DNA from: JAEUHQ01 sp964538915
GTDB taxonomy: Bacteria; Planctomycetota; UBA1135; UBA2386
Length of the DNA: 64,000 nt
Direction of reading: 5' to 3'
Assembly (NCBI GenBank): GCA_964538915.1
Contig: CAZIFB010000003.1
Span: forward strand, 124,001 to 188,000
The notes under the pieces were generated by a model, which worked only from the letters and a program-made list of their open reading frames with translations, made no database searches and was not told the origin of the DNA. Both the position numbers and the translations under genes were made by a program. Of the stretch, positions 16,746-25,026 are shown piece by piece. How positions within the stretch are numbered: the stretch's first letter is position 1; every line of letters starts with the position of its first letter.

Positions 16746-19700
16746 ATGCTCGCCTCCGCCGTTCGGTCCTGCGTCGCCGTAGTACTCACGAACGCCGCAG
16801 TCGCCCAGTGCCCGCCGGGCGCGCCGATGCCGCTCGACGTCGCGATCGAGACCGCTGCACCGGGTGAAGGACCTGCGCGCCTGCGTTGGGACGCCGGCCG
16901 CAGCGCGCTCGCGAAGGACGACTTCGCCGCTGCGCGCGGACACCTGCAGGCAGCACTGGAGTTCCATCCTTCGTCCGCACCGATCCTGTTCGACCTGATG
17001 CTCGCGAGCCGCGACGACGCGGACCTTCTCGCCATGGCCGTCGACCGCTTCGTGCGCGCGTCCGCGAACGCACAGGGGCGCGTCACGCTCGACGCGACGC
17101 AGAAGAAGGCCGTAGCGGCGGTCCCGGGTCTCGAAGCGCAGATCGAGCTGGCGAAGACACTCGTGCAGGCGCGGGCGGCGGCGATCGCGGACCTCGCCCG
17201 CTTCGTCGAACGCAACAAGCCGTCCGGCCCTCGCAACGCGGCGAAGGCGCTGCTCGTGCGGTGGGCCGCCGACGGGATCCTCACCGCCGGGCGCGGCGCT
17301 CCCGGTGTCGTCGGCGGCGTCGCGCTCGCGGTCGACACCGCGCAAGGTGCGTTCGCTGCGGACCACGACGTCGTGCTGCAGGCTCTCGCGCGACTCATGC
17401 GACAGAAGCCCGCGCCTGCCGCGAAGGGCGCGCCCGGCACCGGACCCGCCGTCGACCCGGCCGCGGTGCAGGACCGCGCGCTGCGCGCCGCGCGCATCGT
17501 CACCGGCCTCGACGCACAGTCGCACTTCAAGGATCTGAAGGGCCCGCCACCGGTGGACGTCGGCAAGCTCGCGGACGAAGCGCAACGCCTGCTCGACACA
17601 CACTTCGCGGCGTTCGGCAAGGGCCGCGTGTGGACGGTCACCGAACTCGAGAAGCTCACGCCCGCCGAGGCCGCCGCGTTCACGCTGACGCACACCTCGT
17701 GGCGCGATCCCGGCGTCGCGACGAGCCCGAACGGCCGCTATCGCATCGAGACGACGTGCGGGCACGGCACGCTGCTCGATGCAGCGCGCAGCGTCGAGAA
17801 GCACCACGCGCGCCTCGTGTCGCACTACGGCGTCGATCCGTTCGAGCAACGCCAGGGCATCGTGCGAATCGTGCCCGAGCACGGCGACCTCGAAGCGGCA
17901 GGAGTGCCCTATTGGTGGGCCGGCGGCTTCCAGGCGGGCGACGTGACGACGATCCGCTTCGCGTGGAGCAACGTCGCCGCGCTCGGGCGCACGCTCACCC
18001 ACGAACTGACGCACCGCTTCGACGGCACGCTGCGCCCCTTCCTCGGCGGCTGGTACGGCGAAGGGCACGCCGAGTGGACGGGCAAGAACTACCAGAAGAT
18101 CGACGACGCCGCGTTCTTCGAGAACACGCTCGAAGTCTTCACCGTCGCGATGGCCTGCTACAAGGGCTACGGGGGCGACGAGAAGTTCGGCCAACTGCTC
18201 ACGGGCACGATCGCCGACTACCGCGACAACTACGTCGCCGGCTACTCGCTCTACTCGTTCCTCCGGTCGTTCCCGCCCGGCGCACCGCGCTACCGCGACG
18301 CACTGCCTGCCTTCGAACGGAACGCGCGCGCCGGCCAGAAGGACCCGATCGCCTACTTCACGAAGACGTTCTGCGACGGCAAGCAGGGCCGGCCCGCCGC
18401 GTTCGCGGACCTGGTGACCGACTGGAACACGTTCCTCCGCGGCTGCTACGACTGGAACCAGGACAAGCGCAAGGGCAACGAGTGGGTCGCGAAGTACCGC
18501 GGCTCCGCCGGCCACGAAGCGAAGCCGCTCGAACTCGATCCGCCGACCTGGTCGTGGGCCCGTCACCGCGCCGAACCATGGTTCGGCCAGGATCACGCCG
18601 CCGCCGCCACGCTGCTGCTGCACGAAGCGGGCGACTTCGACGGCGCGGTCGCCGCAGGCGTGTGGTCGCTCGTCGTCGACGGCTGGCGGCTCGAGACCAG
18701 TCGCGCCTTGCTCTCGGCGCTGGTCGCGACGAAGGCGAACGACGCCGCGGCTGCCTTCGCATCGCTCGCCCGGCGGCGGTTCACGACGCTCGACGCGCCG
18801 CCCTCGACGCCGACAGCTTGCCCGAAGGCGGTCACCGCGCTCATCGACGCCTTGACCGCGCGCGTGGCGACGCTCGACGCAGCAGGCACTCCGGCCGCGG
18901 CCGCGGCGTGCACCGCCGAACGCGACGACCTCGCGCGCCTGTGCGGCTTGCCACCGCTGCCGACGCGCGAGCGGCGGTCGATCCCGACACCGGCGCGACA
19001 CGTCGGCGACCACGGCTTCACGGAGAGCGACCTCACCGACTACCAGGAGCGGCGGCAGAAGGGCCTCTGGTACGCGACCGCCGAGGGCGACCTGCACGTC
19101 GGCCGCGAACGTCCGCGCGACGGCACCGGCACTCTCGACCGCGAGGCCCACGACCTCGACGCCTTCGTGCACACCGTCGCTTGGCAACGTCCCGGCCGCT
19201 ACGTGCTGCGAGGCCGCGTGCACTTCACGACGTCGTTCGTGGAGGGCTGCATCGTGTTCGGCCACCAGCGCGCCGATCGCGACCTGCGCCTCCACTTCTC
19301 GGCCGGCGATCGCTCGTACGCGATCGGCAAGTCGGAGACGCGCCAGAACGACGACGTTCTGGCACTGCGGCTCACCGGACTCTGGGAACGCGACGGACGG
19401 ATGCCCGGCACTCGGGTGGAGCGCGCTCTCGATCTCGCGAAGGACCACACGTGGTTCGACTACGAAGTGCGGATCGACGGCCCGCGTGTCACCGTGCTGA
19501 TCGACGGCGAAGAGTCGATCGACTATGCGATGCACGACGGCGCGCCGATCGAAGGCAACTTCGGGTTCGCGATGAGCGCCGGCGCGATCCGGGTCCAGCA
19601 GCCGACGGTGCAGCGACTCGACGACGGCACCGGTTCCGTGCGGGGTCTCGATCTCGCGCGACAGCCGAGCGGCACGCTCGACGACCTGCTCCGCCTGCCG

Positions 19701-20096
19701 GTGAGCGGCGTCCCGGCCGGACCGAACGGCACGTTCGTGGTGTGGGTGCCGAAGCAGGCCGACGAGAACGCGTCGCCGATCGCGTCCTTGTCACGCGCCA
19801 TGCCGATCGTCGACGCGATCCGCGGTGCCGCACACGACTACCCACAGAACTGGGTCGTCGCGGTGCCGCGCACGATTTCCGCGGCCGACCGATCGACGGC
19901 GTCCCGCACGGTGCAAGCGAAGGACGGTCCGCCGCCACCGTTCGTCGACCACGACGTCGGGGCACCGTTCACCGGCGCGTACCCGTGGATCCTCTTCGTC
20001 GACGGCCTCGGACTGCTGCGCGCCGCTTCGCCCATCGACGATCCGGGGATCGAGACCCGCGTGAAGCGCTGGTCCCGCATGTTCCGCGGCCGCTGA
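16746..20096 (+). CDS. Large secreted gluzincin-like metalloprotease with C-terminal lectin-like and thioredoxin-like regions
   Basis: A 1116-residue protein with a signal peptide (MLASAVRSCVAVVLTNAAVAQ). Residues about 35-300 are helical and repeat-like. A zinc-protease motif H419-E-L-T-H423 is followed by E439 in WYGEGHAEW, the spacing of gluzincin peptidases such as the DUF1570-like proteins of Planctomycetota. Residues about 790-960 look like a concanavalin-type beta-sandwich of the DUF1080 sort (FTTSFVEGCIVFGHQ, WFDYEVRIDGPRVTVLIDG). The C-terminal 140 residues resemble a degenerate thioredoxin fold (GTFVVWVPKQADENASP, AYPWILFVDGLGLL). Substrate unknown. Follows a small membrane gene by 4 nt. 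Confidence 0.68.
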   Translation: MLASAVRSCVAVVLTNAAVAQCPPGAPMPLDVAIETAAPGEGPARLRWDAGRSALAKDDFAAARGHLQAALEFHPSSAPILFDLMLASRDDADLLAMAVDRFVRASANAQGRVTLDATQKKAVAAVPGLEAQIELAKTLVQARAAAIADLARFVERNKPSGPRNAAKALLVRWAADGILTAGRGAPGVVGGVALAVDTAQGAFAADHDVVLQALARLMRQKPAPAAKGAPGTGPAVDPAAVQDRALRAARIVTGLDAQSHFKDLKGPPPVDVGKLADEAQRLLDTHFAAFGKGRVWTVTELEKLTPAEAAAFTLTHTSWRDPGVATSPNGRYRIETTCGHGTLLDAARSVEKHHARLVSHYGVDPFEQRQGIVRIVPEHGDLEAAGVPYWWAGGFQAGDVTTIRFAWSNVAALGRTLTHELTHRFDGTLRPFLGGWYGEGHAEWTGKNYQKIDDAAFFENTLEVFTVAMACYKGYGGDEKFGQLLTGTIADYRDNYVAGYSLYSFLRSFPPGAPRYRDALPAFERNARAGQKDPIAYFTKTFCDGKQGRPAAFADLVTDWNTFLRGCYDWNQDKRKGNEWVAKYRGSAGHEAKPLELDPPTWSWARHRAEPWFGQDHAAAATLLLHEAGDFDGAVAAGVWSLVVDGWRLETSRALLSALVATKANDAAAAFASLARRRFTTLDAPPSTPTACPKAVTALIDALTARVATLDAAGTPAAAAACTAERDDLARLCGLPPLPTRERRSIPTPARHVGDHGFTESDLTDYQERRQKGLWYATAEGDLHVGRERPRDGTGTLDREAHDLDAFVHTVAWQRPGRYVLRGRVHFTTSFVEGCIVFGHQRADRDLRLHFSAGDRSYAIGKSETRQNDDVLALRLTGLWERDGRMPGTRVERALDLAKDHTWFDYEVRIDGPRVTVLIDGEESIDYAMHDGAPIEGNFGFAMSAGAIRVQQPTVQRLDDGTGSVRGLDLARQPSGTLDDLLRLPVSGVPAGPNGTFVVWVPKQADENASPIASLSRAMPIVDAIRGAAHDYPQNWVVAVPRTISAADRSTASRTVQAKDGPPPPFVDHDVGAPFTGAYPWILFVDGLGLLRAASPIDDPGIETRVKRWSRMFRGR

Positions 20097-20217
20097 TGGC
20101 GCGCGGCAGGCTTTGTCGACGTGGCAGTGGACGAATGGCGGCCGGGGCGCGACTGTTCCCGGCACCGGAACGGGAGCGACTCCTGACCCGGTTTCACGTC
20201 ATACCCATCGACTCGAA

Positions 20218-20496
20218 ATGAGCGCCGACAGCCCGAAGAAGAAGAAGCCGAATCCCGCCCTGATGAAGCCGGTGACTCCGGATGCGGTCCTGGCCGCAGT
20301 CGTCGGCGACAAGCCGATGCCGCGCAGCGAGATCACGAAGAAGCTGTGGGACTACATCAAGAAGCACGGCCTGCAGGACGCCAAGGTGAAGACCGACATC
20401 AACGCCGACGACGCGCTGAAGGCGGTGTTCGGCGGGAAGAGCAAGGTCACGATGTTCGAGATGACCAAGCTGGTGTCGGCCCACATCAAGGCCTGA
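20218..20496 (+). CDS. SWIB/MDM2-domain protein
   Basis: The ATG at 20218 gives a 92-residue protein. The basic N-terminus (SPKKKKPNPALMKPVTPD) is followed by a SWIB/MDM2 fold: VLAAVVGDKPMPRSEITKKL, the W-D-Y-I-K-K-H-G-L-Q motif, then INADDALKAVFGGK and a closing MFEMTKLVSAHIK helix. SWIB domains are known from eukaryotic SWI/SNF subunits and from a few bacteria such as Chlamydiae and Planctomycetota, where they may bind DNA or chromatin-like proteins. The bacterial role is not settled. Convergent with the cytochrome c peroxidase gene, 6 nt between the stops. Confidence 0.88.
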   Translation: MSADSPKKKKPNPALMKPVTPDAVLAAVVGDKPMPRSEITKKLWDYIKKHGLQDAKVKTDINADDALKAVFGGKSKVTMFEMTKLVSAHIKA

Positions 20497-20502
20497 CGCC
20501 GC

Positions 20503-21648
20503 TCAGCGCTCGTTCTCACCGAGCGCCGGCATCTCCGGCGGGCGCAATCGCCGCCGCCGTTCCGTCAGCGACTCGAGGAAGGCCCGCAGATCGGCCTTCT
20601 CGTCGGACGACAGCCCGAGCTCGCGCAGCAGCGGGGACTTCGTCGGAAACAGCGGGTCGCTCGCCTGTTCCGGCTTGCGCTTCAGCGTCGCCATCCCCGC
20701 CGAGTACATGTTGATCACGCCGGCGAGGTCGAAGAGCCCGTTGTGCATGTACGGCGCGTTGCGCACGACGTTGCGCAGCGAAGGGGTCTTGAAGCGGCCG
20801 ACGTCCGCCGCGTCCTTCGTCACCGAGTAGCGCCCGAGGTCCTGCAGCTTCCGCCCGTAGAAGGAGAGCCCGAGGTCGTGGAAGCCGCCGTCGGACAAGA
20901 GCGGTCCGTGGTGGCAGTTCGCGCAGCGCGCCTTCGTGCGGAACAGGTGCAGCCCGCGCACCGCCGCGTCGGACAGCGCCTCGCGGTCGCCGCCGAGGAA
21001 GCGATCGAAGTCGCTCGAGCCGTCGCTGGTGATCGTTCGTTCGAAGTCCGCGATCGCGATCAGCGTGCGCTCGAGGTTCGGCTCCGGATCGCCGAACGCC
21101 GCGGCGAAGCGCTCGCGGTAGCCGGCGCTGCGCTGCAGCGTCGCGACGACGTGCTCGGCGCTGGAGTGCATCTCGCTCTGGTTCTGGAAGACCGCGAGCG
21201 CCTGGTCCTCGAGACTCTTCGCGCGTCCGTCCCAGAAGAAGTGCGTGCCGAACGCCGCATTCAGGATCGACGGTGCATTGCGCGCGAGCGGCTGGAAGCC
21301 GTGCCCGAAGCTGGTGGCGCGCCCGTCGCCCCAGCCGAGTTCGGCGTCGTGGCACGAGGCGCACGCCATCTGGCCCGGGCCGGACAGGCGGGCGTCGAAG
21401 AACAATGTCTGGCCGAGATCCACGCGCGCCTTGGCCCTCGGGTCCGAGGGTGGTGCGGGACGTTCGAGGCGGCCGAGTTCGACGAAGGAGACGCCCGGGT
21501 CGATGGTCGCGGCCGGCCAGGCCGCGGACGGCCGGGAATACGCCGCGCGCAACCCACCGGTGGCGTCGCTCACGAGCGGCGGCGGCGTGCTGCAAGCCGC
21601 GACCGCGAGCAGCACCGATGCGAACGAGGTGACCACGCGGCGATCCAT
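20503..21648 (-). CDS. Di-haem cytochrome c peroxidase (MauG/CcpA family) lipoprotein
   Basis: The ATG at 21648 gives a lipoprotein leader ending AVAAC19. The 381-residue protein has two c-type haem sites, C96-A-S-C-H100 and C242-A-N-C-H246, with the interdomain segment FQNQSEM typical of the CcpA/MauG family, and the conserved KTPSLRNV and YMHNGLFD motifs near the C-terminus. It should reduce hydrogen peroxide or oxidise a partner protein in the periplasm, taking electrons from a small cytochrome. The N-terminal site is the likely peroxidatic haem. It is divergent from the fungalysin-like protease gene (152 bp between starts). Confidence 0.9.
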   Translation of the reverse strand: MDRRVVTSFASVLLAVAACSTPPPLVSDATGGLRAAYSRPSAAWPAATIDPGVSFVELGRLERPAPPSDPRAKARVDLGQTLFFDARLSGPGQMACASCHDAELGWGDGRATSFGHGFQPLARNAPSILNAAFGTHFFWDGRAKSLEDQALAVFQNQSEMHSSAEHVVATLQRSAGYRERFAAAFGDPEPNLERTLIAIADFERTITSDGSSDFDRFLGGDREALSDAAVRGLHLFRTKARCANCHHGPLLSDGGFHDLGLSFYGRKLQDLGRYSVTKDAADVGRFKTPSLRNVVRNAPYMHNGLFDLAGVINMYSAGMATLKRKPEQASDPLFPTKSPLLRELGLSSDEKADLRAFLESLTERRRRLRPPEMPALGENER

Positions 21649-21799
21649 GCGCGCGCAGGCTATCCCTCGGGCGGCACCCCGCACGATTTCCCCGACCGCA
21701 CGGCACCCGCGGCAAACTTCCAACGTCCGACGGACACCTCGGTCCCCGTCCCCACCGCTCCCCCGCGCGGCCGTGCCCTCCGGTCGGCGCCTACGCATC

Positions 21800-24700
21800 A
21801 TGGCCCACGCCGTCACGACGTCGTTTGCTCTCGTTTCGTTGCTCGTCCTGCCGCCCATCGCCTCGGCGCAGAGCCCCGCATCGAAGGGCCCCGCGCCAAA
21901 GGGCGAGTCCCCGGCGCAGAACCAGCTGGCGACCTTCTATCAGAGCGCGCCGTGGCAGGAGTTCCTCGCGCAGGACGGCGGCGCCTGGACCGTCGAGTGG
22001 TGCCCCGCGACCGGCACCCCGCGCGCAATCTGGGGCAGCGGCATCGCACTGGCCGACTGGCGGGCGAACACGATCGAAGAAGCGCGCCGCCATGCCCACC
22101 AGCTGATGCGCGACCGCACCGACGTGCTGCGACTCGGCGACTCGGAGTTCCGCGAAGTGATCGGCAGCCGCATGGGTCGCACGTGGTCCTTCGTCTTCGA
22201 CCAGTACTTCCGCGGCGTGCCCGTGATCGGCGGTCGTGTCGACGTGCGCGTCAACATGCGCGGACGGGTGCCGATGTTCGGCAGCACGGCGTGGCAACTG
22301 CCCGCCGACTTCGCCGTCACGCCGGCCATCGCCGAAGAGACCGCGGTCGCCGTCGCATGGCAATCGCTCGCGCTGGTGCCGACCGGCGTGCCGCAACCCG
22401 CGAACGTCGCTGCCCCGCGCCTCGTGATCTGGGGCGACGTGCACAGCGCACAGCCCGAAACGCCGCGGCTCGCGTGGGAGATCGCGATCAGCAACGTCGA
22501 CCGCGACGGCCAGGGTCCGATCGGGCGCTGCTACATCGATGCGCAGACGACCGCGATGCTCGGCTTCCGGAGCGACAAGCACGAGTGCGGCCTCGCCGAC
22601 TGCCCGCTGCGCATCCGCCCGGCGCCCGATTCGGTCGTGCTTCCCGTTCTCACGACCGTGACCGTGAAAGGCTGGACCCGCACCGGCCTCGACGGCTTCA
22701 GCGCACTCGTCAACGTGCCACTGCCGGGGCTCGAGTTGTCCGTGCCAGGCATCGGCACGGTGATCACCGACCAGAACGGTCAGTTCACGATCAACATCGC
22801 TTCGCCGGTCTCGATCACGGTCGGTGCACTGAACGGCCGCCACCACGCCGCGATGTCGGGCGGCAACGCGCCGGGCGGCTCGTTCACCGTGAATCCCGGC
22901 GTCGCGACGACGATCCAGCTGCTGACGTCCGGTGCGTCGGCGGAGGAGGCAGCGCACACGACCGTGTCGTGGTGGACGGACAAGACGAACGAGTTCGCTC
23001 GGTCGATCCTCGGCAACAGCGCGCAGCTCGCGACGGCGGACAACGTGGTGCCCACGGTGAACATCGCCAACACGTGCAACGCCTACTACTCGGGCAACAC
23101 GATCAACTTCTACGCAACCGGCGGCGGCTGCAACAACACGGCGTTCTCCACCATCGTCGCGCACGAGTGGGGCCACGGACTCGACGACCGCTACGGCGGC
23201 ATCTCGCAGGTCGACGGCCTCAGCGAAGCCTGGGGCGACACGCTCGCCTTCTATCTCGCGGACAACCCGATCCTCGGCAGCGGCTTCTCGACCGCCGGCG
23301 TCGGCATCCGCAACGGCAACAACACGACGCAGTATCCGGCGAGCGGTGGCGTGCACACGCAGGGCCAGTCGTTCATGGGCTTCGCCTGGAAGCTGCGCGA
23401 TCATCTCGCGACGACGCTCGGCAACCGACCGTCGGCGATCGCGATCACGAACGACATCGTGCTCGGTTCGATCGTCGCGGACGCAACCGACCAGCAGGCC
23501 GCGGTGCTCGAAGTCTTCGTCGCGGACGACGACGACGGCAACCTCGCCAACCACACACCGCACTGGGCGGATCTCGTCTGGGCGTGCGATCAGCACTCGC
23601 TGCCGTACCCTGGCCAGACGAGCCCCGTGCCGAACGATCTCTGCGCGAACGCGATCCCGCTCGCGAACGGCGTCAACGGCCCGTTCACGACGGTCGGCGC
23701 GCTGACGTCGTCCCCATCCTGGGCGTGCGGTTCGGGCGCGAAGGACGTGTGGTTCACCTACCAGACGCAGACGGCGGGCACGCTGACGGTCCATACGTGC
23801 GGCCTGGCGTCGTGGGACACGACGCTCCAGATCCTCTCCGGTTCGTGCAGTTCGCTCACGAGCGTCGCGTGCAACGACGACACGTGCAGCGTGCAATCCT
23901 CGGTGTCCGCCGCGATCACACCGGGGACCTGGTACGTGCGCGTCGGCGGCTACAACGGCGCAACGGGCGCGTTCAGCCTCGACGTCTCCGGCCCGGGCGG
24001 CGTCATCGCTGCGACGGCGCCATTCGGAACGGGCTGCTACCACCTGTCGAAGGCGTTCTACGAGTCGTTCACGGGCACCGGCTTCGACCTCGCGAACTCC
24101 GGCATGCGCATGATCCGCAACGGGAACCGCTACGACGTGACGACGGGTGGCACGTTCGTCACGCCGTCCGGAGGCGCTACGCAGCTGGTGCTGATCGACG
24201 ACGGGGAGGTCACCGTGAACCTGAGCGGTGCGTTCCCCTTCCCCGGTGGAACGACGACCTCGCTCGTCGTCTGCGCGAACGGCTTCGTGTCGGCCGCTGC
24301 GGGCAACGGCAACGACTGGTCGCCGACGGCGGCCGAGTGGCTCGCGTCGACGCAGCCGCGCTGGGGATGCTGGCACGACTTCAACCCCGACGCGGCCGGC
24401 TCCGGCAAGGTCAAGTTCGAGCAGATCGGCGCGATCGCCTACATCACGTGGGACAACGTCTACAGCTACAACACGACAGCCGCGAACCGGTGGCAGCTCC
24501 AGTTCGACGTCGCAACCGGCAACGTCACGACCGTGTGGTCGACGATGGTCGCATCGGGCAGCGCGTGGGTCGTGGGCTTCGCGGCGACCGCACCGAACGA
24601 CGATCTCGGCAGCGTGAATCTCTCCGCGGCACTGTCCGGCGGGCTGCACACGGGCGCCGACAACACGCCGCCGCTCACCCTCACGACGTCGCTGCCGCAA

Positions 24701-25021
24701 CTCGGCCAGGCGATGACGCTGACGACGACCAACTTCACGCCGGCGAGCGCGCTCGGCATCCAGATCATCAGCGTGACCCGCTACGACCCTGGCATCGAGC
24801 TCACGATCGCGAACATGCCGGGCTGCTTCCTCTACTCGGGCACCGAACTCCTGCACGTCGTGATCGCGAATGCGGGCACCGGAGTGGACGTCTGGACGAT
24901 ACCCAACGACCCGACGTGGATGGGGCTGGCCGTGACGACGCAGACGCTCGCGTTCGCGCCCGGCGCCAACCCGAACGGTCTGATCACGTCGAACGGCGTC
25001 GCGCTCACCGTCGGACTCTGA
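21800..25021 (+). CDS. Secreted fungalysin/M36-like zinc metalloprotease with PPC-like domain and C-terminal module
   Basis: The ATG at 21800 opens a signal peptide (MAHAVTTSFALVSLLVLPPI). The 1073-residue protein has an N-terminal propeptide-like region (about 40-260, including FDQYFRGVPVIGGRVDVRV), then the protease domain with H455-E-W-G-H459 and the third ligand E476 in GLSEAWGD. Residues about 610-735 are a PPC-like sandwich (LCANAIPLANG, KDVWFTYQTQTAGTLTVHTC). A beta domain follows (about 735-935; GCYHLSKAFYESFTGTGFDL), and the last 130 residues are the module seen on other secreted proteins here (NMPGCFLYSG, SNGVALTVGL). All zinc ligands are present, so an active protease is likely; its substrate is unknown. 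Confidence 0.88.
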   Translation: MAHAVTTSFALVSLLVLPPIASAQSPASKGPAPKGESPAQNQLATFYQSAPWQEFLAQDGGAWTVEWCPATGTPRAIWGSGIALADWRANTIEEARRHAHQLMRDRTDVLRLGDSEFREVIGSRMGRTWSFVFDQYFRGVPVIGGRVDVRVNMRGRVPMFGSTAWQLPADFAVTPAIAEETAVAVAWQSLALVPTGVPQPANVAAPRLVIWGDVHSAQPETPRLAWEIAISNVDRDGQGPIGRCYIDAQTTAMLGFRSDKHECGLADCPLRIRPAPDSVVLPVLTTVTVKGWTRTGLDGFSALVNVPLPGLELSVPGIGTVITDQNGQFTINIASPVSITVGALNGRHHAAMSGGNAPGGSFTVNPGVATTIQLLTSGASAEEAAHTTVSWWTDKTNEFARSILGNSAQLATADNVVPTVNIANTCNAYYSGNTINFYATGGGCNNTAFSTIVAHEWGHGLDDRYGGISQVDGLSEAWGDTLAFYLADNPILGSGFSTAGVGIRNGNNTTQYPASGGVHTQGQSFMGFAWKLRDHLATTLGNRPSAIAITNDIVLGSIVADATDQQAAVLEVFVADDDDGNLANHTPHWADLVWACDQHSLPYPGQTSPVPNDLCANAIPLANGVNGPFTTVGALTSSPSWACGSGAKDVWFTYQTQTAGTLTVHTCGLASWDTTLQILSGSCSSLTSVACNDDTCSVQSSVSAAITPGTWYVRVGGYNGATGAFSLDVSGPGGVIAATAPFGTGCYHLSKAFYESFTGTGFDLANSGMRMIRNGNRYDVTTGGTFVTPSGGATQLVLIDDGEVTVNLSGAFPFPGGTTTSLVVCANGFVSAAAGNGNDWSPTAAEWLASTQPRWGCWHDFNPDAAGSGKVKFEQIGAIAYITWDNVYSYNTTAANRWQLQFDVATGNVTTVWSTMVASGSAWVVGFAATAPNDDLGSVNLSAALSGGLHTGADNTPPLTLTTSLPQLGQAMTLTTTNFTPASALGIQIISVTRYDPGIELTIANMPGCFLYSGTELLHVVIANAGTGVDVWTIPNDPTWMGLAVTTQTLAFAPGANPNGLITSNGVALTVGL

Positions 25022-25026
25022 CCACG

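Noticed and set aside
16455..19535. A 1026-codon antisense frame over the metalloprotease-like gene
   Set aside because: The + strand frame has a signal peptide, zinc motif and domain order; the antisense frame has none.
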